A DNA stretch of 6,687 nt, taken from positions 1-6,687 of the forward strand of contig JAGWYI010000242.1 in assembly GCA_018969455.1 (NCBI GenBank). Reading direction: 5' to 3'. The stretch comes from Bacteroidota bacterium (GTDB taxonomy: Bacteria; Bacteroidota; Bacteroidia; Chitinophagales; Saprospiraceae). Shown here one piece after another: positions 1 to 6,003 of this stretch (positions within the stretch are counted from its first letter, which is position 1; each line of letters begins with the position of its first letter). The position numbers were made by a program, and so were the translations under genes. The notes under the pieces are model-generated. The model saw only the letters and a list, made by a program, of their open reading frames with translations. It was not told the origin of the DNA and did no database searches.

Positions 1-1340
1 GGCATTCCGAATGGTTGCGCGCCGGGTTGCTTACTTTGATGGAGAAGGGCGCCGGGCTGATTCTTTCGCTGGGTGCAACTGTGCTCCTGCTCCGTCGCTT
101 GCCACGGGAGGAATTTGCGGCTTGGGGTCTTTTTCTCCTCATCAGCTACACGCTTGAAATGGGTAGAAGCGGCTTGCTGCAAAATGGGATCATGCGTTTC
201 TGGGCATTCGAACGCGATCGACCAAGTGAGATAAAACGGCTTTCTACGGCCGCATTTACCTTGAATTTACTTTTTTCCTGCCTATCCAACCTGATTCTCT
301 GGCTGGGACTTCCCTGGCTTTTGACGCATTTTCAGGCGCCCCAACTGAAGTCTTTGCTGATGATATACCTGCTGAGCAATGTAATCATGGTCTTTTCGAG
401 CCATTTGAACTACATTCAACAGGCCAATTTCGAATTCAGGGGTATTTTTCTGAATACCTTGTGTTATAGAGGCGCTTTGTTTTTATGGGTATTGGGGGCG
501 AGCCTGGCAGGAAGCCCGCTCATCCTCCAGCATCTGGCCTGGGCCATGATGTTGGGTGCGCTGGCAGGTGCGTTTGCAAGCAGTTGGTTTGGGAGGCCCT
601 ATTTGCAATTCAGCTTTCATTGGGAAGGCAGCTGGATGCTGCGCTTGCTGCAGTATGGAAAATATGTTTTAGGTACCAACCTGTGTGCCATGATGTACAA
701 GAGTGTAGACAAGTTGGCTTTGGGTTCCATGATAGGGCCTGCGGCTTTTGCCATATATGATGCAGCGGGCAAAATCACCCAACTTATTGAAACGCCTTCT
801 TTTAGCATTGCGGCAGTGGTGTTTCCCCAAAGTGCAGCCAGAGGCGCTTCGGGCGTGCAGGGATTGTACGAGCGCAGCGTGGGTGCTATCCTTGCCATTA
901 TTTTGCCATTTTTGGTTTTGGTTGTGTTGTTTGCGGAACCGCTCATGTTGTTGTTTGCCGGGCCTAAATACCTCGAGAGCGCCAATATCTTGCGCTATAC
1001 GGCATTTTTTGGGCTGTTTATGCCCTTTGTAGTACAAAGCGGAACCATACTTGATTCCAATGGGCTTCCGGGAATCAATCTGGCATTTACAGCGGGAACG
1101 GCCCTGCTCAATTTGGCACTCAATGTTGTCTTTATCCCCCATTTTGGTTTGTTTGGGGCAGCCTACGCCACGCTGTGTGGGTATTTCCTGAGTTTCTTAG
1201 CCATTCAATCCTTTTTATATGCCCAATTCGGCATCCGATGGTGGCATGCTTTCGGATGGATACCCAACTTGTACAAGCTCGGGTTTCGGCTGCTCCTGAG
1301 CAAAAAATCAATGGAGCCTTTGGGCCTGAACAATAAATAA
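1..1340 (+). CDS. Polysaccharide flippase (Wzx/MATE-like), 5'-truncated
   Basis: Integral inner-membrane protein of the oligosaccharide flippase (MOP/Wzx) type, expected to move undecaprenyl-linked sugar units from the cytoplasmic to the periplasmic face. The readable part is about 445 residues, almost wholly hydrophobic, with roughly 12 or more membrane spans. Family-like features are an N-terminal span following a LLTLMEKGAG segment, the mid-protein DKLALGSMIGPAAFAIYDAA stretch (codons near 709-768), and a late NVVFIPHFGLFGAAYATL stretch near 1120-1175. The frame is open to the left edge: codons from position 3 read HSEW before the TTG at 15. The true start therefore lies outside the window and the TTG is not a credible start. 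The stop is TAA at 1338-1340. The glycosyltransferase gene begins 8 nt later, which supports one transcript. The specific sugar substrate cannot be read from the sequence. Confidence 0.9.
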   Translation, partial: HSEWLRAGLLTLMEKGAGLILSLGATVLLLRRLPREEFAAWGLFLLISYTLEMGRSGLLQNGIMRFWAFERDRPSEIKRLSTAAFTLNLLFSCLSNLILWLGLPWLLTHFQAPQLKSLLMIYLLSNVIMVFSSHLNYIQQANFEFRGIFLNTLCYRGALFLWVLGASLAGSPLILQHLAWAMMLGALAGAFASSWFGRPYLQFSFHWEGSWMLRLLQYGKYVLGTNLCAMMYKSVDKLALGSMIGPAAFAIYDAAGKITQLIETPSFSIAAVVFPQSAARGASGVQGLYERSVGAILAIILPFLVLVVLFAEPLMLLFAGPKYLESANILRYTAFFGLFMPFVVQSGTILDSNGLPGINLAFTAGTALLNLALNVVFIPHFGLFGAAYATLCGYFLSFLAIQSFLYAQFGIRWWHAFGWIPNLYKLGFRLLLSKKSMEPLGLNNK

Positions 1341-1348
1341 TCCGATTT

Positions 1349-2566
1349 ATGCCTTGCGACGTTTTGTTTTTTTCCCTGTTCCGCACCGATAACCCATACT
1401 CGTCTATTTCCTTGTCAATGGCCAGGGAAATTGCACGCAGTCAAAGGGTTATTTATGTAAATCACCCTTATTCCTGGAAAGACATCTGGCAACTCTGGCG
1501 CCAGAATGACCCTGCACTGCGACGCAGGTTAAAAGGCTTGATAAGAGGAAAGGTACAAATGGAAACCTTGCCTCAAATTCCTGAACGCTTTATTGGCGTA
1601 ATTCCGCCACCCACGCTACCCATCAACTGGTTGCCTCCGGGGCCCTTGTATCGCCTGCTCCACAATTACAACAACCGCAGGGTGCTGCGCGCCATTTTTA
1701 AGGCTGTAAAGCAGCACAATTTCACAGATTTTTTATATATAAATTGTTACAATCCGTTTTATGCAGGCACATTACCTGCTTATTTTGGGGCAAAATTTCA
1801 AATATACCACTGCATCGATGATATTTCGCAGGATCCGTATACGGCAAGGCATGGCCAATGGCTGGAAGATGAAGTGATCGGGAATACCGATGTATGCCTC
1901 GTCACTTCCACCCGTTTGGGCGTCCTGAAAAAAGCAAAAGCCCGCCGAATTGAATATTTTTTCAACGCAGCCGACACTGCATTATTTAGCCTGGCAGCCG
2001 GCCCTTCCCTTCCGAAACCAAAGGAAATTGCGCTGTTTAATGGCCCCTTTATTGGATTTATTGGCAACATGGACGCCCTCCGGATAGACTATAAACTCCT
2101 GAAAAACATTGCCTTGGCTATGCCTGAATGCCAATTGCTGCTGGTAGGCCCCATCAACAGTATGGAACCAGATGCCATTGGGCTTACACACTTGCCCAAT
2201 GTTATATGTACAGGCGCTCGCCCGCTGGAAGCACTCCCTGCATACCTTCAATACATGAATTGTGTGCTGATTCCGTTTTTGTGTAATACCCTCACTGCAA
2301 GCATTTACCCGCTCAAGATCAATGAATACCTGGCCGCAGGAAAGCCGGTTGTGAGTACAGCCTTTTCAGAAGACATCCAGTCGTTTTCAGCGTATATTTA
2401 CCTGGCTAAAGACCATGACGACTTTGTACATCAAATAAAAAATGCCTTAAAAGAAAACGACCCCAATTTGATTCAAAAACGCCAAAAAATGGCTGCCAGG
2501 AACAGCTGGCAAGCACGCATTGAACAACTGTGGCACATTGCCCAACCCAAGCTGCCCAACCCATGA
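1349..2566 (+). CDS. GT4-like (GT-B fold) glycosyltransferase
   Basis: Probable cytoplasmic glycosyltransferase that adds a sugar to a lipid-linked polysaccharide precursor. It has 405 residues, the usual size of a two-domain GT-B enzyme. The N-terminal half (about 1-200) carries the acceptor-side pattern DVLFFSLFR...NPYSS, then CIDDIS at about 155-160 and a VTSTRL segment at about 185-190. The C-terminal half (about 230-400) has GFIGNMD (236-242), QLLLVGP (262-268) and the nucleotide-sugar-binding KINEYLAAGKPVVST (323-337). Glu-326 in that motif matches the second Glu of the GT4 EX7E motif; the residue eight positions earlier is Ser, not Glu. The overall pattern resembles TuaH-like enzymes. 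No signal peptide or clear membrane span is seen. ATG at 1349 lies 8 nt after the flippase stop without an obvious Shine-Dalgarno. The gene ends in an ATGA overlap with the next small gene. Donor and acceptor are unknown. Confidence 0.88.
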   Translation: MPCDVLFFSLFRTDNPYSSISLSMAREIARSQRVIYVNHPYSWKDIWQLWRQNDPALRRRLKGLIRGKVQMETLPQIPERFIGVIPPPTLPINWLPPGPLYRLLHNYNNRRVLRAIFKAVKQHNFTDFLYINCYNPFYAGTLPAYFGAKFQIYHCIDDISQDPYTARHGQWLEDEVIGNTDVCLVTSTRLGVLKKAKARRIEYFFNAADTALFSLAAGPSLPKPKEIALFNGPFIGFIGNMDALRIDYKLLKNIALAMPECQLLLVGPINSMEPDAIGLTHLPNVICTGARPLEALPAYLQYMNCVLIPFLCNTLTASIYPLKINEYLAAGKPVVSTAFSEDIQSFSAYIYLAKDHDDFVHQIKNALKENDPNLIQKRQKMAARNSWQARIEQLWHIAQPKLPNP

Positions 2567-2676
2567 GCGAACCCAACATTCCGCTTTCGCCCCAAGAACG
2601 CCTGATCGAAATGCTGGTACAAGGAATCATACTCCTCGTATTGCTTGCCATTTTTTTAAAAATCTTGATTTTTTAA
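2563..2676 (+). CDS. 37-residue single-span membrane protein
   Basis: Small gene that fills the gap between the glycosyltransferase and the polymerase. Its ATG (2563-2565) overlaps the upstream TGA as ATGA, and its TAA (2674-2676) is 10 nt before the next ATG, a layout typical of translational coupling within an operon. The product has a hydrophilic N-terminal part of about 16 residues (MSEPNIPLSPQERLIE), followed by one continuous hydrophobic stretch from about residue 17 to the C-terminus, broken only by Gln-20 and Lys-33. It is therefore probably a tail-anchored or single-pass inner-membrane peptide. I do not recognise a family. Its position suggests an accessory subunit for the glycosyltransferase or the polymerase, but that is inference. 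The reading frame could be chance, since it is short, but the precise fit between its neighbours argues for a real gene. Confidence 0.65.
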   Translation: MSEPNIPLSPQERLIEMLVQGIILLVLLAIFLKILIF

Positions 2677-2686
2677 ACCTTTTCCT

Positions 2687-4189
2687 ATGGCAGTACCTTC
2701 CCATGGCGATCTTTTTTCGAGCGGCCAAACTCCTTTTGCCCAAATGCAAAATTGGCTGGATCGGCAGCATTGGAACCGAGGTGGGCAGTCGCAACCAGGT
2801 TTGCTGCTGCTGTTGTTGGCTTGTATTCCCATTGGATACCTGCTTTCGGTGTTGGCATTCAAATGGACGGTGGTGCTCTTTCTTTTGTTGATCGGGTTTC
2901 CGTTGATGGTGCTATGTATGTTCAACCTTACCTTTTCACTGGGGATGCTTCTTTTTGTTGCCGTTTTGGTTGTTTTTGGCGCAAAATATACCTCAGCACC
3001 CATAGGAACCCTGCTGGATTTGTTAATTTTGGTAAGCGCACTGGGCGTTTTACTGCGCCAAATCAAAGAGCGTGATTGGCGTTTTGCGGCCTATCCATTG
3101 AGTTACATGATTCTGGCATGGCTGTATTATAATTTAATGCAAGTGCTGAATCCCTGGGCCGAATCCAGATTGGCCTGGTTATTCACGGTACGCAGTGTAG
3201 CCATTCAGCAGGCCGTATTTTTTATTGGCGCATACGCATTGCGCGACAACCGAAAGGGCTTGTTCAATTTGCTCAAATTCATTGTTTTAATTGCAGGCAT
3301 TGGGGCAATTTACGGGTTAAAGCAGCAGTTTTTGGGTTTTTCGGCTGCCGAAACCAACTGGATGATGGCAGATCGCGAACGGTACCAGTTGTATTTTCAA
3401 TGGGGCATGATGCGTATTCCATCCTTTTGCTACGATCCTACCACCTTTGGGATTTTAATGGCCTGTTTTGCGTTGTTCTGTGGCGCCCTGGTGGCTGGCC
3501 CCTTGCGCCTGGGTCAGCGCATCGTGTTAAGCATCCTTGGCTTGCTGGCACTGTGGGCCATGGCCTATTCTGGCACGCGCACTGCTTATGTATTGATTCC
3601 TGCCGGTGCATTTTTTTATGGCGCGATGTATTTTAGCAAAAGGGTTTTACTGGTTGGAACAGTTTTAGGAATATTGGGTGCAGGTTTTGTGTTAAAATCC
3701 AGCTCGAATGGGGTGATATACCGCATACAATCGGCATTCAGGCCCACGAAAGACGATTCGATGAACCTGCGATTGGAGAATCAGAAAAAAATTCAGCCGT
3801 TTATTCAATCCCATCCATTTGGGGGCGGATTGGGTAGCTGCGGCGTATGGGGCAAACGCTTCAACCCCGACAGTCCCTTATCGAGTTTTCCGCACGATTC
3901 GAGTTTTGTTCGGATGGCCGTAGAACTGGGTTGGATCGGACTTATTTTGTATACATTAATGCATTATGTTGTGTTGCGCACTGGTTTGTATTATTTCATA
4001 CGCTGTCGGGATCCGTTTATAAAATCGGTATATGCCGGCATTACCACCTGGTGTTTTATGCTCGCAGTGGCTTGTTATGCCCAGGAAGCCATATTGCAAC
4101 TGCCCACCAATGTCATTTATAACATTTTCCTGGCCATGCTGGTAAGCTTAAAGAATTTTGACCCGGCATTTCAGGAGAAACCTGCTTAA
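2687..4189 (+). CDS. O-antigen polymerase/ligase family protein (Wzy/WaaL-like)
   Basis: Multi-span inner-membrane protein of 500 residues, probably the polymerase (Wzy) or ligase (WaaL-type, Wzy_C domain) that joins lipid-linked sugar units on the periplasmic side. After a polar N-terminus of about 37 residues there are about 10 or more hydrophobic spans. Family-like signals are SGTRTAYVLIPAG at 295-307 (the Wzy_C core pattern) and a large polar loop at about 337-412. The loop contains HPFGGGLGSCG (376-386) and the FPHDSSF segment (401-407), then AVELGWIGLILY. His-403 fits the conserved periplasmic loop histidine of ligases and polymerases. The last residues are polar and cytoplasmic-like. 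The sequence alone does not separate polymerase from ligase; location beside a flippase favours a polymerase. The ATG is 10 nt after the small membrane gene, with no Shine-Dalgarno, and the next gene starts 18 nt after the TAA. Confidence 0.85.
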   Translation: MAVPSHGDLFSSGQTPFAQMQNWLDRQHWNRGGQSQPGLLLLLLACIPIGYLLSVLAFKWTVVLFLLLIGFPLMVLCMFNLTFSLGMLLFVAVLVVFGAKYTSAPIGTLLDLLILVSALGVLLRQIKERDWRFAAYPLSYMILAWLYYNLMQVLNPWAESRLAWLFTVRSVAIQQAVFFIGAYALRDNRKGLFNLLKFIVLIAGIGAIYGLKQQFLGFSAAETNWMMADRERYQLYFQWGMMRIPSFCYDPTTFGILMACFALFCGALVAGPLRLGQRIVLSILGLLALWAMAYSGTRTAYVLIPAGAFFYGAMYFSKRVLLVGTVLGILGAGFVLKSSSNGVIYRIQSAFRPTKDDSMNLRLENQKKIQPFIQSHPFGGGLGSCGVWGKRFNPDSPLSSFPHDSSFVRMAVELGWIGLILYTLMHYVVLRTGLYYFIRCRDPFIKSVYAGITTWCFMLAVACYAQEAILQLPTNVIYNIFLAMLVSLKNFDPAFQEKPA

Positions 4190-4207
4190 CCATAAAATTC
4201 AAAAACC

Positions 4208-4933
4208 GTGATTTGCAGCAAACCTTTGTTTTTTTTACTCGGCTTATTGTGCGCATTAAACACATCCAGTGCACAAACAATTGATTATGATAAAATTGTG
4301 ATCCCGCTTGATACCAAGGCACGCGATTTTTCGGAGTATTTGGTGCAATTGGCCTGGCAAAACAATCCGGAAGCAGGCATCGTGAACGGCGAAAAAGGCA
4401 CGGCGGTGGTTCAGGCACAAATAGCCCAAAAAGAGTGGATGCGCGACGTACAAGGAAATTTCAACCTCAATGAGGCCAACTTGCGCAAAGCGGGTGATTC
4501 CAACAACAACTTTTTTTTCCCACGATACAATTTCGGACTCACCCTCAACCTATACGATGTGATGAGTCAGGGCGGAAAAAACAAATTGGGCAAAAAGAAG
4601 GTAGAAGTGGCCGATTATAAGGTGAAGCAGCAAAAAATTGCCTTGCGTGAAGAAACCCTCACCCGTTACGCCAATTTCAGACTTGCAAAAGCCATTCTGG
4701 AAAAACGTGCACTGGCCGAACAGGAAATATACACGGCCTATTTGCTTGTTCAACAATTGTACAAAACGGATGAAAAAACCCTGGATGATTATACCCGGGC
4801 CTCCAGTATGTACTACCAGGCACAGGAAATGCGCCTTAAAGCCGAAAATGAGGTTTTGGTTGCCAAGTTTGCCCTGGAAGCAATTATTGGAATTAAATGG
4901 GAAGAGGTACAACACCCGGAAAAAAAGGATTGA
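4208..4933 (+). CDS. Half-length TolC-like outer-membrane protein
   Basis: Secreted protein of 241 residues resembling one repeat of the outer membrane efflux (TolC/OEP) family. GTG at 4208 is the only usable start downstream of an in-frame TAA (4193-4195) that keeps a full signal peptide: Lys-5, a hydrophobic core at about 7-17, and a likely cleavage after SSA (about residue 22). The mature part begins with a helix containing YLVQLAWQNNPE (44-55), the usual OEP opening. A predicted strand region follows (PRYNFGLTLNLYD, 105-117), then long charged helices from about 130 to 225 with regular heptad-like Ala/Leu spacing, ending in FALEAIIGIKW, which resembles the end of an OEP repeat. Typical TolC proteins have two such repeats and more than 400 residues; here only one is present, and the 132 nt downstream cannot encode a second. 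Last gene of the polysaccharide operon; a role in outer-membrane export is inferred. Confidence 0.72.
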   Translation: MICSKPLFFLLGLLCALNTSSAQTIDYDKIVIPLDTKARDFSEYLVQLAWQNNPEAGIVNGEKGTAVVQAQIAQKEWMRDVQGNFNLNEANLRKAGDSNNNFFFPRYNFGLTLNLYDVMSQGGKNKLGKKKVEVADYKVKQQKIALREETLTRYANFRLAKAILEKRALAEQEIYTAYLLVQQLYKTDEKTLDDYTRASSMYYQAQEMRLKAENEVLVAKFALEAIIGIKWEEVQHPEKKD

Positions 4934-4941
4934 TGGGATGG

Positions 4942-4967
4942 TGGCTTGCATCGGGTTGGGCAAGCCA
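4942..4967. terminator. Hairpin between convergent genes, possible terminator
   Basis: TGGCTTGC (4942-4949) pairs perfectly with GCAAGCCA (4960-4967), giving an 8-bp stem with a 10-nt loop, 8 nt after the stop of the TolC-like gene. On the + strand it is followed by a weak pyrimidine-rich stretch (GCTCTTTCT, 4971-4979). On the - strand a run of six T lies about 15 nt beyond the stem. It may end the polysaccharide operon, and possibly uppS from the other side, but neither T-run is in the ideal place. Confidence 0.4.
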
Positions 4968-5065
4968 ATTGCTCTTTCTATGCGGCACGATAGGAGCGCC
5001 AATCCAGCTCGCTTAACACGGAATATCAAAAGCCGGGAAAGCGGTATGTATGAAATCCAAAGGAA

Positions 5066-5809
5066 TCAGGAAACCTGCTCGCTGGTGAGCCCAAAACGGC
5101 GTTCGCGGCGCTGATAGTTTAAAATCGCTTCATGTAATTCCTTCCGACCGAAATCGGGCCAGAATACCGGTGTAAAATACAATTCGGCATAGGCAATTTG
5201 CCAAAGCAGGAAATTGGAAATACGTGTTTCTCCGCTGGTACGGATGAGGAGTTCCGGGTCGGGAATGCCGTGGGTACTCAGTGCCGACTCAAAAGTAGAT
5301 TCAGAAATATCTTCTGCCTTTAAAAGTCCTTTTTGGGCTTGTTCGGCAATCAGGCGGGTGGCACGCAGTATTTCCCATTTTGCAGAATAGTTCAAGGCCA
5401 AAACCAGGGTGATCCGATCGTTGTTTTTGGTTTGTTCAATGCCATCCATGAGGGCTTTGTACGTTGCTGCCGGCAGCGCTTCAATATCGCCAATTGCCTG
5501 CAATCGAACCTTGTTTTTATTCAAATCCCGAATTTCCCCCTTAATCGTTTCTACCAACAAGGTCATTAAAGCCGTCACTTCCGCTGGCGGGCGGTTCCAG
5601 TTTTCAGTGCTGAATGCATAAAGAGTCAGATACTTAACCCCAATTTCGGCAGCAGCCTCTGTTACTTCCCGAACGCTTTTTACACCGCTGCGATGCCCCA
5701 GCAAACGAGGCATGCCTTTTTGTTTGGCCCAACGTCCGTTGCCATCCATGATTATGGCAATATGTTGTGGTACATGGTCCAGATTGATCTTCGACAGCTG
5801 GTCGGGCAT
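5066..5809 (-). CDS. uppS: Undecaprenyl diphosphate synthase (cis-prenyltransferase)
   Basis: Cytosolic enzyme that condenses farnesyl diphosphate with isopentenyl diphosphates to make the C55 carrier precursor used for peptidoglycan and surface polysaccharides. The 247 residues match the usual bacterial length. Diagnostic motifs are all present: IIMDGNGRWA (19-28) with catalytic Asp-22, the GHR of 38-40, the YAFSTENWNRP substrate-binding segment (64-74), and DPELLIRTSGETRISNFLLW (194-213 region) with the two diphosphate-binding arginines. The segment often seen as NYGGRW or NYSSRW reads NYSAKW here, a conservative change. ATG is at 5809-5807 and TGA at 5068-5066. A TATATTTG box just upstream suggests a very short leader. 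It is convergent with the polysaccharide operon and divergent from the next gene, so it seems to be transcribed on its own. It supplies the lipid on which the neighbouring flippase pathway would depend. Confidence 0.97.
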   Translation of the reverse strand: MPDQLSKINLDHVPQHIAIIMDGNGRWAKQKGMPRLLGHRSGVKSVREVTEAAAEIGVKYLTLYAFSTENWNRPPAEVTALMTLLVETIKGEIRDLNKNKVRLQAIGDIEALPAATYKALMDGIEQTKNNDRITLVLALNYSAKWEILRATRLIAEQAQKGLLKAEDISESTFESALSTHGIPDPELLIRTSGETRISNFLLWQIAYAELYFTPVFWPDFGRKELHEAILNYQRRERRFGLTSEQVS

Positions 5810-5828
5810 ATGGCTATTTTTGAACCGC

Positions 5829-5836
5829 CAAATATA
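5829..5836 (-). promoter_or_regulatory. Bacteroidota-type -7 box for uppS
   Basis: The minus strand reads TATATTTG here, a perfect match to the Bacteroidota TAnnTTTG -7 element, about 19 nt ahead of the uppS ATG. Transcription would start only about 12-15 nt before the ATG, with an A-rich stretch (CAAAAATA) in the leader. No convincing TTG or TTTG -33 element is seen at the expected distance. Confidence 0.42.
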
Positions 5837-5884
5837 CAGATGCGCCTTTAAAACGGCTTTTTATTCATCAAAAATGTTGTATAC

Positions 5885-5918
5885 TTTGCGATTATTTTGC
5901 TCAAACAAATTATTTTTA
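5885..5918 (+). promoter_or_regulatory. Weak candidate promoter for the rightmost gene
   Basis: TTTG at 5885-5888 and TATTTTTA at 5911-5918 lie 22 nt apart, close to the Bacteroidota TTTG / TAnnTTTG arrangement except that the last base of the -7 box is A instead of G. A transcript would have a leader of about 80 nt before the ATG at 6004. The region is A/T-rich, so chance matches are likely. An alternative box, TACTTTG at 5882-5888, has an imperfect spacing. Confidence 0.22.
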
Positions 5919-6003
5919 CCAGAAATGGATCCTTTTTTTGAAAAAATTGAATCTTCGCCATTGAAGCGCTGCTATTACACTCCCAGCCAAACACTCTCAC
6001 GCT

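Noticed and set aside
15..17. TTG as the start of the flippase gene
   Set aside because: The frame is open to the left edge and the residues before the TTG (HSEW) read as a natural flippase N-terminal segment, so the gene starts outside the window.
669..1142. 157-codon antisense frame within the flippase gene
   Set aside because: Composition is Cys/His/Lys/Gln-rich without recognisable motifs, and it is fully opposite a clear membrane transporter gene.
4550..5029. 159-codon antisense frame over the TolC-like gene and spacer
   Set aside because: No domain is visible, it is Phe/Leu-rich as expected from the reverse of Lys/Glu-rich helices, and the sense strand has a signal peptide and family pattern.
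4880..5065. Frameshift that would restore a second TolC repeat after 4933
   Set aside because: All three + frames in 4934-5065 were read; none continues in OEP-like sequence and only 132 nt separate the stop from uppS.
4638..5114. 158-codon + strand frame overlapping the TolC-like gene in another phase and running into the end of uppS
   Set aside because: Overlaps two better-supported genes; the product is Arg/Lys/Pro/Cys-rich with no motif.
5929..5949. T-run followed by A-run near 5931-5946 as a terminator hairpin
   Set aside because: The pairing is A/T only with almost no loop and there is no gene ending just before it on either strand.
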